The position numbers were made by a program, and so were the translations under genes. The notes below the pieces were generated by a model. That model searched no databases. It had not been told where the DNA came from and saw nothing but the letters and a program-made list of their open reading frames with translations. This document shows positions 1 to 8,191 of a DNA stretch of 64,000 nucleotides, one piece after another; within the stretch, counting starts at the first letter, position 1, and the number at the start of each line of letters is the position of its first letter. Origin of the DNA: an uncultured Oscillospiraceae bacterium (GTDB taxonomy: Bacteria > Bacillota > Clostridia > Oscillospirales > Oscillospiraceae); the NCBI GenBank assembly GCA_947627735.1, contig CANQXG010000002.1, positions 62,001 to 126,000 on the forward strand, in the 5' to 3' direction.

Positions 1-1
1 T

Positions 2-157
2 CGCACCCTCACCGCCGACGTGAGCGACGAGGAGTTCGCCCGCCGGAAAGCCCAGTGGCAGCCCGTGCGCAAGCCGGCCACCGGCTGGCTGCAGCTTTAC
101 CGCAAGCACTGCACCTCCGCCCACCGGGGCGCCACCGTCTACTGGGACAATGACTGA
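2..157 (+). CDS. IlvD/Edd-family dehydratase, C-terminal fragment
   Basis: Only the last 51 codons are inside the window; the gene enters from the left edge and stops with TGA at 155-157. The tail reads like the C-terminus of dihydroxy-acid or sugar-acid dehydratases: an ARRKAQW segment, then GWLQLYRKH, then SAHRGAT before the stop. Members of this family carry an Fe-S cluster and remove water from 2,3-dihydroxy acids or aldonic acids. The LacI gene starts 43 bases downstream and is followed by an epimerase, a polyol-type dehydrogenase and an SDR. That setting favours a sugar-acid dehydratase over biosynthetic IlvD, but this is inference from a short tail. Confidence 0.6.
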   Translation, partial: RTLTADVSDEEFARRKAQWQPVRKPATGWLQLYRKHCTSAHRGATVYWDND

Positions 158-200
158 CGTCCCCGGTACGGCGCAAGATCATATCCGAAGGAGTCGCCCC

Positions 201-1217
201 ATGGCAAGCATGAAGGAAGTGGCGGACGCCGCGGGCGTATCCGTCAGCACCGTATCCCGTGTCCTCAACGGCAAGAGCTGCGTCAACAGCGCCACCCGCC
301 AGCGGGTGCTGGAGGTGGTGGAGCAGACCAAATTCCACCCCAACGTCCTGGCCAAGAGCCTGAAGCTGGGCCGCAGCCATACCATATGTCTGCTGGTGCC
401 CTCCATTGAAAACCAGATCTTCGCCCACATCACCCGGGGCCTGGAGGACACCGCCCGCAAGAGCGGCTTCGCGGTGGTGCTGTGCAACACCGACGAGGAC
501 GCCATGGTGGAGCGGGCCTACATCGACAAGATGAAGACCTACTGGATCGAGGGCTTCGCCATCTGCCCCACCGCCGGCGGCAACGAGGACTATATCCGGG
601 ACCTGCGGGCCAGCGGCTTTCCCACCGCCCTGGTCTGCCGCTACTCCCAGGAGGACGTGGGGGCCATGGACATCGTTTCCGTGGACAACTACCAGGCCGC
701 CTACGACGGCACGAAGTACCTCATCCGCACCGGCCACCGGCGCATTGCCCTGGCCGCCGGGCGGGAAGAGCTGTTCCTGTACCGGGAGCGGTACAGGGGC
801 TACTGCGCGGCCCTGGCGGACGCCGGCATTCCCTATGACGACGAGCTGGTCATGCGGGAGGTGAGCGGCACGGACAGCTTTTACCAGGCCACCCGCCAGG
901 TGATGAGCCTGCCGGAGCCGCCGGACGCCATCTTCGCCACCAGCGACCCCAAGGCCTTCGTGGTGATGCACGCGCTGCATGACCTGGGCAAGCGCATCCC
1001 TCAGGACGTGTCCCTGCTGGGGTTCGACAACGTGGCGCTGTCGTCCAATATGGAGCCGCCCCTGTCCACCGTGGGCCAGCCCCTGTACGAGATGGGCTGC
1101 GCCGCGGCCAAGACGCTGCTGCGGCAGATCGACTACAAGAACAAAAACGGCGTGCTGCCCCCGGCCATCCACCACGTGATGGGCGTGGACCTGATCATCC
1201 GCCGCTCCACCAACTGA
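201..1217 (+). CDS. LacI-family transcriptional repressor
   Basis: A 338-residue protein of normal LacI length. The N-terminal helix-turn-helix covers roughly residues 4-25 (MKEVADAAGVSVSTVSRVLNG), followed by the hinge region (FHPNVLAKSLK) and a periplasmic-binding-protein-like effector domain from about residue 58 to the end. The ATG at 201 is chosen because GAAGGAG lies eight bases upstream; the longer reading from 150 would overlap the preceding dehydratase and lacks a site. It is the first complete gene of a same-strand run reaching 8021, so it probably controls this catabolic cluster in response to a sugar or related compound. The effector is unknown. Confidence 0.92.
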   Translation: MASMKEVADAAGVSVSTVSRVLNGKSCVNSATRQRVLEVVEQTKFHPNVLAKSLKLGRSHTICLLVPSIENQIFAHITRGLEDTARKSGFAVVLCNTDEDAMVERAYIDKMKTYWIEGFAICPTAGGNEDYIRDLRASGFPTALVCRYSQEDVGAMDIVSVDNYQAAYDGTKYLIRTGHRRIALAAGREELFLYRERYRGYCAALADAGIPYDDELVMREVSGTDSFYQATRQVMSLPEPPDAIFATSDPKAFVVMHALHDLGKRIPQDVSLLGFDNVALSSNMEPPLSTVGQPLYEMGCAAAKTLLRQIDYKNKNGVLPPAIHHVMGVDLIIRRSTN

Positions 1218-1238
1218 CGGTCGGGAAAGGAGCTAGCC

Positions 1239-2096
1239 TTGAACCTGCTGGGCATCAACCTTTGGAACTGGCGCCCCGGGCTGGACCGGGAGTGCGCGGC
1301 CCTGCCGGAGCATGTAGCGGCGCTGGGCTTCGACGCGGTGGAGCTGCCCATGACGGACAGCGCCCTGCCGGAGGGGATGGAACAGGCCCTGCGCCGCAGC
1401 GGCCTGGCCGTGACCATGTGCGCGGCCCTGGGACCGGGACGGGACCTGTCCAGCCCGGAGGAGGCCGTGCGGCGGAGCACCATGGACTACCTGACCGAAT
1501 GCCTGCGCACCGGCGCGTCGGTGGGGGCGACGGTGCTGTGCGGGCCGCTGTATACCGGCGGGGGAAAGCGCCATACGCTTCCCCCGGAGGAGAAGGCCCG
1601 GGAGTGGGAGCGGGCGGTGACCGGTCTGCGGGAACTGGCCCGCCGGGCCGGGGACTGGGGCGTGGCGCTGAGTCTGGAGCCGCTGAACCGCTACCGCACC
1701 AGCGTGGCCAACACCGCCGCGCAGGTGCTGACCATGATCGAGGACATAGGCGAGGCCGGCGTGGGGCTGCACTTCGACACCTATCACGCCTGCCTGGAGG
1801 AAAAGGACCTGCTCCGGGCGCTGGAGGGCGCCCTTGAAAGCGGGCGGGTGAACCACTTCCACGCCTGCGCCAACAACCGGGGCGCCCCCGGCCAAGGGGT
1901 CATCCCCTGGGACGATGTGATGGACCTGCTGGTCCGCTACGGCTACGCCGGGCACATCACCATGGAGACCTTCGCCCCCGGCGGGCTGGACGCCAGCTGG
2001 GTGCAGGTGCATGAGCCGCCGGACGAACTGGCGCTGGCGGGACTGGGCTATCTGCGGGGCTATTTTGCCCGCCGGGCCGGAAAGGAGATCCAATGA
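1239..2096 (+). CDS. sugar phosphate isomerase/epimerase (D-tagatose 3-epimerase-like TIM barrel)
   Basis: A 285-residue AP-endonuclease-2-type TIM barrel. The start is TTG at 1239 with GGAAAGGAG eight bases upstream. Four candidate metal ligands line up with ketose 3-epimerases: E147 (SLEPLNRYRT), D180 (HFDTYH), H206 or H208 (NHFHACANNRGAPGQG) and E243 (TMETFAPG). The spacing resembles the E-D-H-E quartet of D-tagatose/D-psicose 3-epimerases. It would epimerise a keto sugar or keto sugar acid in the cytoplasm. Its stop overlaps the start of the dehydrogenase by four bases (ATGA), indicating translational coupling. The exact substrate cannot be read from sequence. Confidence 0.85.
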   Translation: MNLLGINLWNWRPGLDRECAALPEHVAALGFDAVELPMTDSALPEGMEQALRRSGLAVTMCAALGPGRDLSSPEEAVRRSTMDYLTECLRTGASVGATVLCGPLYTGGGKRHTLPPEEKAREWERAVTGLRELARRAGDWGVALSLEPLNRYRTSVANTAAQVLTMIEDIGEAGVGLHFDTYHACLEEKDLLRALEGALESGRVNHFHACANNRGAPGQGVIPWDDVMDLLVRYGYAGHITMETFAPGGLDASWVQVHEPPDELALAGLGYLRGYFARRAGKEIQ

Positions 2097-3130
2097 GCGT
2101 ATCATTTCCCCTGCACAATCGGGTGGGCCAGGTGTACGAGCCGTTCAAGGTCCGGTTCCTGGACAAACAGATCCCCGGCCTCGCCCCCGACGAGGTGCTG
2201 GTGAAGGTGCGGGCCAGCGCCATATGCGGCAGCGACCTGCACATCGCCCGGGGCAAGCACCCCTCCGCGCCCCTGCCCGTGACCATCGGCCACGAGTTCT
2301 CCGGGGACGTGGCCGCCGTGGGCGGCGCCGTCACCAAGGCCCGGGTGGGCCAGCGGGTGTGCGTGGAGCCGTGCATCGTGTGCGGCGTGTGCGACGCCTG
2401 CCGCCACGGGGATTACGGCCACTGCGAGCATATCAGCTACACCTACCGCATGGGCAACGGCGCCATGGCGGACTATGTGGTGGTGAAGGAGCCGTACATA
2501 TACGAGCTGCCCGGGGACATGAGCTATGCCGCGGGGGCGCTGATGGAGCCGCTGTCCGTGGCCACCCACGCGGTGCGCCGGGCCCATGTGGGTCTGGGGG
2601 ACACGGTGCTGGTGGTGGGTCCGGGACCCATCGGGCTGATGGTGGCCGCCATGTGCCGGCAGGCCGGCGCGGGCAGAGTGATTGTGGCGGGCAGGCCGGG
2701 TCCCCGGCTGGACATGGCCCTGGCGCTGGGCGCCACCGACACAGTGGACTCCACCGCCCAAGACCCGGGGGAGGCGGTGTACGCCATGACCGGGGGCAAG
2801 GGTGCGGACAAAAGCTTCGAGTGCGTGGGCAAGGAGGAGTGCCTGACCCAGGCGCTGACGGCCCTGCGCGCCGGCGGGACGTGCACCGTGGTGGGGATCT
2901 ATGAAAAGTCCCCGGTGCAGCTGCCCGTGGCCCGCATGGTCACCCATGAGCTGATCCTCCAGGGCGCCCAGGGCTACTGCTGGGACTTCCCCATCGCCAT
3001 CGCGGCGGCGGAGCGGCTGCCCATGGACCGGTTCGTCACCCACACCTTCCCCATGGACCAGCTGCAGCAGGCGCTGGACACCGCCCTGGACAGGACCAGC
3101 GGCAGCTTGAAGGTCGTTTTGCAGGCATGA
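2093..3130 (+). CDS. zinc-dependent alcohol/polyol dehydrogenase (MDR family)
   Basis: A 345-residue medium-chain dehydrogenase. Catalytic zinc residues appear as C45 (AICGSD) and H67-E68 (TIGHEF). The structural zinc loop has C97, C100, C103 and C111 in the usual C-x2-C-x2-C-x7-C spacing. The Rossmann glycine motif is VVGPGPIGL near residues 168-176. This is the layout of sorbitol, threonine and L-idonate type dehydrogenases that oxidise a secondary alcohol with NAD(P). The start ATG lies inside the upstream stop (ATGA at 2093) with AAAGGAG just before it. It probably supplies or removes the keto group used by the neighbouring epimerase. Confidence 0.9.
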   Translation: MSVSFPLHNRVGQVYEPFKVRFLDKQIPGLAPDEVLVKVRASAICGSDLHIARGKHPSAPLPVTIGHEFSGDVAAVGGAVTKARVGQRVCVEPCIVCGVCDACRHGDYGHCEHISYTYRMGNGAMADYVVVKEPYIYELPGDMSYAAGALMEPLSVATHAVRRAHVGLGDTVLVVGPGPIGLMVAAMCRQAGAGRVIVAGRPGPRLDMALALGATDTVDSTAQDPGEAVYAMTGGKGADKSFECVGKEECLTQALTALRAGGTCTVVGIYEKSPVQLPVARMVTHELILQGAQGYCWDFPIAIAAAERLPMDRFVTHTFPMDQLQQALDTALDRTSGSLKVVLQA

Positions 3131-3200
3131 CGCCGCGCCGGCGGGACCGGAGCGGAGCACAATAAATTACCGGATATTCCGGATGAAAGGTGAGATCAAG

Positions 3201-3968
3201 ATGAAAAAGACCGCTGTTGTCACAGGGGCCAGCCGGGGCATCGGCTTTGCCATCGCCCGCCAGCTGGGTCTGGACGGATACAATGTCGTCATGGTGGCCA
3301 CCGGCCCGGCGGAGAAGAACCGGGGCGCCATCGACAGTCTGAAGGAGCTTGGCATCGACTGCGCCTACGTGCAGGCCAACATTGGCGACCACGACGACCG
3401 GCTGCGGATCGTGTCCGAGGCCCTGGCCGCCTTCGGGCGCATCGATGCGCTGGTGAACAACGCCGGCGTGGCCCCCAACGTGCGGGCGGACCTGCTGGAC
3501 ATGAGCGAGGAGAGCTTCGACCGGGTGGTGGGCATCAACACCAAGGGCAACATGTTCCTGACCCAGGCCGTGGCCAACCAGATGCTCCGCCAGGAGCCGG
3601 TGGATGGCCGGCGGGGCGTGATCGTGAACGTGTCCAGCTGCAGCGCCGTGGTGTCCAGCCCCAACCGGGGGGAGTACTGCGTGTCCAAGGCGGGGGTGTC
3701 CATGCTCACCACCCTGTACGCCGACCGTCTGGCGGGGGAGGGCATCCTGGTGCACGAGGTGCGCCCGGGCGTCATCGCCACGGACATGACCAGCACCGTC
3801 CAGCAGAAGTACGACGACCTGATCGCCAAGGGCGCGTTCCCCATCGCCCGCTGGGGCACCCCCCAGGACGTGGCCAACGCGGTGAGCGTGCTGTGCTCCG
3901 ATAAGCTGCTGTATACCACCGGCGACTACATCGACGTGGACGGCGGGTTCCACATCAGCCATCTGTGA
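3201..3968 (+). CDS. short-chain dehydrogenase/reductase (SDR)
   Basis: A 255-residue classical SDR. The cofactor motif TGASRGIG sits at residues 8-15, NNAG at 86-89, and the catalytic pair Y159 and K163 in YCVSKAG, with a candidate serine in the VSSCSAV strand. The ATG at 3201 is preferred because AAAGGTGAG precedes it by six bases; an in-frame ATG at 3183 gives six extra residues without a site. Annotators often call this family 3-oxoacyl-ACP reductase. Here it lies 71 bases after a polyol dehydrogenase and overlaps a flavoprotein gene, so a sugar or cyclitol oxidoreductase is more likely than fatty acid synthesis. Confidence 0.88.
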   Translation: MKKTAVVTGASRGIGFAIARQLGLDGYNVVMVATGPAEKNRGAIDSLKELGIDCAYVQANIGDHDDRLRIVSEALAAFGRIDALVNNAGVAPNVRADLLDMSEESFDRVVGINTKGNMFLTQAVANQMLRQEPVDGRRGVIVNVSSCSAVVSSPNRGEYCVSKAGVSMLTTLYADRLAGEGILVHEVRPGVIATDMTSTVQQKYDDLIAKGAFPIARWGTPQDVANAVSVLCSDKLLYTTGDYIDVDGGFHISHL

Positions 3969-3976
3969 GGCGGGCC

Positions 3977-5932
3977 ATGGGGGAGGAGATCTTTCGCGCG
4001 GGGAAGTTTGAGGCCGGACTCATGCGGTGCAACACCGCCGTGGTGGGCACCGGCGCCGCCGGCTTCAACGCCGCCGACCGGCTCTGGCAGTATGGCCAGC
4101 GGGACATCCTGCTGGTGACGGAGGACCGCTGCGGCGGCACCAGCCGCAACACCGGCAGCGACAAGCAGACCTATTATAAGCTCACCCTCTCCGGCGGCGA
4201 CGGGGACAGCGTCCGGGAGATGGCCGAGACCCTGTTCGCCGGCCAGTGCGTGGACGGGGACAACGCCCTGTGCGAGGCGGCGCTGTCCACCCAGTCGTTC
4301 CTGAAGCTGACGGAGCTGGGCGTGCCCTTCCCCCGCAGCCGCTTCGGGGAGTTCGTCGGCTACAAGACCGACCACGACCCCCGCCGCCGGGCCACCAGCG
4401 TGGGGCCCTATACCAGCAAGCAGATGACCGAGCGGCTGGAGCAGGCCGTCAAGGACAAGGGCGTTCCCTTCCTGGACCGGGCCATGGCGGTGAAGATCCT
4501 CAGCGACGGGGAGCGGGTGTGCGGCCTGCTGTGTTTGGACCTGTCCAAAAACGACGGCGCCCGGTTCATCCTCATCCAGTGCGAGAACGTGATCTGGGCC
4601 ACCGGCGGGCCGGCGGGCATGTACGCCGACAGCGTCTATCCCGTCCGGCAGTTCGGCGCCACGGGCCTGGCCCTGGAGGCCGGCGCCCACGGCCAGAACC
4701 TGACCGAGTGGCAGTTCGGCCTGGCCTCTGTGGCGCCCCGGTGGAACGTGTCCGGCACCTATATGCAGGCCCTGCCCCGGATGTACTCCGTGGGGCCGGA
4801 GGGGGACGAGCGGGAGTTTCTGATGGACTTCTTCTCTGACCCCGCCGAGATGCTTTCCAAGCTGTTTTTGAAGGGCTATCAGTGGCCCTTCGACGTGCGC
4901 AAGGTGGCCGGCGGCAGCTCCATCATCGACATCCTGGTCTATCTGGAGCTGGGCAAGGGCCGGAAGGTGTATCTGGACTACCGGACCAACCCCGTGGGCG
5001 GCGCGTTCCGCTTCGAGGACCTGGACCCGGAGGCGCTGGATTACCTGACACGGGCCGGGGCCTGCTTCGGCACGCCTTTGGAGCGGCTGGAGCACATGAA
5101 CGCCCCCGCCGTGGACTTCTTCCGGGACAAGGGCGTGGACCTGGCCCGGGAGCCGCTGCAGATCGCCCTGTGCGCCCAGCACAACAACGGCGGCATCGCC
5201 GTGGACAGCTGGTGGCAGACACGGGTGAAGGGCCTGGCCGTGGTGGGCGAGGCCGCCGGTACCCACGGGGTGTACCGCCCCGGGGGCACGGCCCTCAACG
5301 CCGGCCAGGTGGGCAGCACCCGCGCCGCCCAGTATATCGCCGCCCGGCGGCAGGGCGCGCCGGACCCGGCGGACCCGGTGTTCCTGCGCCTGGCCGCCCA
5401 GGTATTGGAGCAGATGGGCGCTCTGGCGGAGCGGGCATTGGACCCCGCCGGCGGGGTGCGCCGGGCCTGGGAGGAGGCCGGCCGGAGGATGAGCCGCTGC
5501 GGCGGCGCCGTCCGGGACAGCGCGGCCATACGCCAATGCCTGGCGGACACGGAGGCGGCCCTGGCCGCCCTGCCGGACAACGCCAAGGCCGCCAGGCCGG
5601 GGGAGCTGGTGTGGGTGTTCCGGCTGCGGGACACGCTGATGAGCCAGCGGGCCTATCTGAGCGCCATGCTGGACTACGCCGCCCAGGGGGGCAAGAGCCG
5701 GGGCAGCGCCCTGTATACCGACCCGGCGGGAACGAAGCCCTATGCCCAGCTGCCCGACCAGTTCACCTTCACCCTGGACGACGGCAGCCGGGGGGATCTT
5801 GTCCAGGAGATCGGCTGCGGGCCGGATGGCTGCACCGCCCGGTGGCGGCACGTGCGGCCCATCCCGGAGGACGACGACTTCTTTGAGAACGTCTGGCGCA
5901 GCTACCGCCAGACGGGGAACATCGACCCGTAA
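3977..5932 (+). CDS. FAD-dependent reductase, fumarate reductase/succinate dehydrogenase flavoprotein type
   Basis: About 651 residues. The N-terminal dinucleotide motif VVGTGAAGFNAAD is followed by TEDRCGGTSRNTGS. Further along, QHNNGGIAVDSWWQT and GLAVVGEAAGTHGVYRPGGTALN match the substrate/FAD elements of the fumarate reductase A superfamily. No transmembrane segment or Fe-S partner subunit is encoded beside it, so it resembles soluble reductases (fumarate, urocanate or other enoate) rather than a membrane complex. The start is uncertain: GTG at 3965 overlaps the SDR stop, ATG 3977 is used here, and ATG 4021 is possible. Its context suggests removal of a double bond made by the dehydratase, or an oxidase-like step; the substrate is unknown. 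Confidence 0.8.
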   Translation: MGEEIFRAGKFEAGLMRCNTAVVGTGAAGFNAADRLWQYGQRDILLVTEDRCGGTSRNTGSDKQTYYKLTLSGGDGDSVREMAETLFAGQCVDGDNALCEAALSTQSFLKLTELGVPFPRSRFGEFVGYKTDHDPRRRATSVGPYTSKQMTERLEQAVKDKGVPFLDRAMAVKILSDGERVCGLLCLDLSKNDGARFILIQCENVIWATGGPAGMYADSVYPVRQFGATGLALEAGAHGQNLTEWQFGLASVAPRWNVSGTYMQALPRMYSVGPEGDEREFLMDFFSDPAEMLSKLFLKGYQWPFDVRKVAGGSSIIDILVYLELGKGRKVYLDYRTNPVGGAFRFEDLDPEALDYLTRAGACFGTPLERLEHMNAPAVDFFRDKGVDLAREPLQIALCAQHNNGGIAVDSWWQTRVKGLAVVGEAAGTHGVYRPGGTALNAGQVGSTRAAQYIAARRQGAPDPADPVFLRLAAQVLEQMGALAERALDPAGGVRRAWEEAGRRMSRCGGAVRDSAAIRQCLADTEAALAALPDNAKAARPGELVWVFRLRDTLMSQRAYLSAMLDYAAQGGKSRGSALYTDPAGTKPYAQLPDQFTFTLDDGSRGDLVQEIGCGPDGCTARWRHVRPIPEDDDFFENVWRSYRQTGNIDP

Positions 5933-5947
5933 GGGGGGAGCGGAGAT

Positions 5948-6643
5948 ATGCCCTACGCCATGATCGCGTGCCTGCTGGGGGTGTTTTTCGGCGGCCTGCT
6001 GGGCAAGGCCCTGAGCCGGTGGATCACCGACGAGATGCGCACGGTCCTGCCCTGGATATCGGCCCTGACGGCCATCGGCAGCGGCATCGTGTCCGTGGTG
6101 AAGGCCGACCAGTTCTTCGTGGTCTCCTTCGCGGTGATCGTGGGCAGCACCCTGGGCCACGTCCTCCGGCTGGAGAAGCGGGTCTACGCCGGGCTGCACC
6201 GGGCGCTGGAGCATGTCCCCCACCCGGCGGACTTCGACATGGAGCAGTACGTCACCATCGTGGCCATCTTCTGCACCAGCGGGTTCGGGATGTACGCGGT
6301 GATGGTGGAGAGCTTCAGCGGCGACCACGCCCAGATGATCTCCAAGGCGCTGATGGACTTCTTCATAGCCGTGCTGTTCGGCAGCAGCATGGGCGTGGCG
6401 GTGAGCCTCGTCGCCATCCCCCAGGGGGTCATATTCGTATCGCTGTATTTTCTGGCCAAGGTGCTCATGCCCTATCTGACCGGGCCGATGGAGGCCAACT
6501 TCATCGCCTGCGGCGGCCTGCTGACCATGGCTGCCGGGATGCGCATGTCCCGCATCAAGATGTTCCCCCTCATCGATATGCTGCCCTCGCTGGTGCTGGT
6601 CATGCCGCTGACGAAGCTGTGGCTGGCCCTGCTGGGCGGATAG
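5948..6643 (+). CDS. DUF554-family membrane protein
   Basis: A 231-residue polytopic protein with about seven hydrophobic stretches. It starts with MPYAMIACLLGVFFGGLLGKAL and has the family's typical pattern of Gly- and Met-rich helices (GMRMSRIKMFPLIDMLPSLVL at the end). GGGGGAGCGGAG lies just before the ATG at 5948, 15 bases after the flavoprotein stop. DUF554 (YdfK/YqgA type) has no firm function; the best guess is a small-molecule channel or transporter. As the only membrane protein in this cluster, it is the natural candidate for moving the substrate or product, but that is inference from position alone. Confidence 0.8.
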   Translation: MPYAMIACLLGVFFGGLLGKALSRWITDEMRTVLPWISALTAIGSGIVSVVKADQFFVVSFAVIVGSTLGHVLRLEKRVYAGLHRALEHVPHPADFDMEQYVTIVAIFCTSGFGMYAVMVESFSGDHAQMISKALMDFFIAVLFGSSMGVAVSLVAIPQGVIFVSLYFLAKVLMPYLTGPMEANFIACGGLLTMAAGMRMSRIKMFPLIDMLPSLVLVMPLTKLWLALLGG

Positions 6644-6665
6644 GTTTTCAGAAAGGAGATTGCTC

Positions 6666-8021
6666 ATGGCACACGAGAGGTTCCATTATAAGTCCCTGGA
6701 CGAAGTCCAGGCCAAGGCCCAAGAGCTGGGGCTGCACCTGCCCTTCGCCGCGGACACCCGCGCGCTGGCCGCGCCGCTGAAGGTGCGGAACATCACGCTG
6801 CCCAACCGGCTGGGCGTGGCGCCCATGGAGGGGGCGGACTCCCTGCCCGACGGCTCCCCGTCGGAGTATACCGTCCGCCGGTATGTGAACGAGGCCGTGG
6901 GCGGCAGCGCCGTGATCTGGTTCGAGGCCATCTCCATCGTGGAGGAGGGCCGCTCCTCCCAGACCCAGCTGCTCATCAATGAGGCGAATCTGGACAGCTA
7001 CAAGGCCATGGTGGAGAAGGTGAAGCAGGCGGGCCTGGCGGCCAACGGCTTCGCGCCCTATCTCATACTCCAGGCCAACCACTCGGGCCGCTACTCCAAT
7101 CCGGGCAACAAGCCCGCCCCCATGATCGCCTACCGGCACCCGGAGCTGGAGCAGTACCGCTCCGCCGACGACAGCTGCATCGTCACCGACGACTATCTGA
7201 AGAGCCTGGAGGAGAAGTTCGGCCAGTGCGCCGCCCTGGCAAAGCAGGCCGGCTTCGACGCGGTGGACATCAAGTCCTGCCACGGCTATCTGCTGGCGGA
7301 GCTGAACTCCGCCTATCACCGCCCGGGTCCGTACGGCGGCAGCTTTGAAAACCGCACCCGCCTGCTGCGAAACGGCATCCTGGCGGCCAAGGTCTATGAG
7401 GACGGGGACTTCATGGTCACCTGCCGGCTGGGGCTGTATGACGGCTACGCCTGGCCCTGGGGCTTCGGCGTCAGCCCGGACAGCGGCCTGGCCCCCGACC
7501 TGGACGAGCCTATCCGCCTGGTGCGGCTGCTGCGGCAGGAGTACGGCCTGGACCTGATGGACCTGACCATGGGCAACCCCTACGCCACCACCCACGTGAC
7601 CCGGCCCTTCGACAAGGGCAAGTATCAGCCGGACGAGCACCCCTTCGTGGGACTGGACCGGATGATAAACGGCATCGGCGCGGTGAAAAAGGCGGTGCCG
7701 GACATGACTATCCTGGCCTCCGCGCCCACCTACCTGCGCCAGTACGCGGACCTGTACGCCGCCGGCGCGGTGGAGGAGGGGCTGTGCGACGGCATGCTCT
7801 TCGGGCGCATGGCCTTCGCCGACCCGGATTTCGCCAACGAGATCGTGAAAAATGGCCGCATCGATCCGAAGCGGGTGTGCATGACCTGCGGCTGCTGCGG
7901 CGACCTGATCCGGGCACACAAGCCCACCGGGTGCGTGGTCCGGGACCCGGACACCTTCCTGCCGTTTTACAGGGAGTTCCAGCAGATACAAAAGACCCAG
8001 CCGAAAAACTTCCGCGGCTGA
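6666..8021 (+). CDS. old yellow enzyme-type NADH:flavin oxidoreductase with C-terminal cysteine cluster
   Basis: A 451-residue FMN barrel. The ATG at 6666 follows AAAGGAG by six bases. APMEGADS near residue 57 and later SCHGYLLAELNSAYHRPGPYGGS give the OYE active-site region: the His-Gly loop followed by the N(S/T)R-like turn. Near the C-terminus, C-x2-C-x2-C-x11-C in VCMTCGCCGDLIR...GC resembles the [4Fe-4S] site of 2,4-dienoyl-CoA and 2-enoate reductases. Those enzymes continue into an FAD/NAD domain; this one ends about 30 residues after the cysteines. It is the last gene of the LacI cluster and is followed directly by a strong terminator. Confidence 0.85.
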   Translation: MAHERFHYKSLDEVQAKAQELGLHLPFAADTRALAAPLKVRNITLPNRLGVAPMEGADSLPDGSPSEYTVRRYVNEAVGGSAVIWFEAISIVEEGRSSQTQLLINEANLDSYKAMVEKVKQAGLAANGFAPYLILQANHSGRYSNPGNKPAPMIAYRHPELEQYRSADDSCIVTDDYLKSLEEKFGQCAALAKQAGFDAVDIKSCHGYLLAELNSAYHRPGPYGGSFENRTRLLRNGILAAKVYEDGDFMVTCRLGLYDGYAWPWGFGVSPDSGLAPDLDEPIRLVRLLRQEYGLDLMDLTMGNPYATTHVTRPFDKGKYQPDEHPFVGLDRMINGIGAVKKAVPDMTILASAPTYLRQYADLYAAGAVEEGLCDGMLFGRMAFADPDFANEIVKNGRIDPKRVCMTCGCCGDLIRAHKPTGCVVRDPDTFLPFYREFQQIQKTQPKNFRG

Positions 8022-8029
8022 TGAAAGCG

Positions 8030-8059
8030 CCCGCGGCCAACAGGCCGCGGGTGTTTTTT
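8030..8059 (+). terminator. intrinsic terminator after the LacI cluster
   Basis: A nine-base perfect stem (CCCGCGGCC, loop AACA, GGCCGCGGG) is followed by TGTTTTTT. It starts eight bases after the stop of the flavin reductase, so it closes the 201-8021 operon. Confidence 0.9.
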
Positions 8060-8191
8060 GCCCCTTGAGAATTTACATTGCGGTCATATTTCGTTCAATA
8101 ATTTGTCAACATCCGCCGCCCGGAGCGTACTAAAATAAGGCGCGAAAGGGAGAGATCCCCGGATACTTTCCATCAAAGGAGCGGATATAAA

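Noticed and set aside
3926-6667. Antisense ORF of 913 codons on the minus strand
   Set aside because: It lies opposite clear genes, is made of His/Gln/Gly-rich low-complexity sequence and is a mirror of high-GC coding on the + strand.
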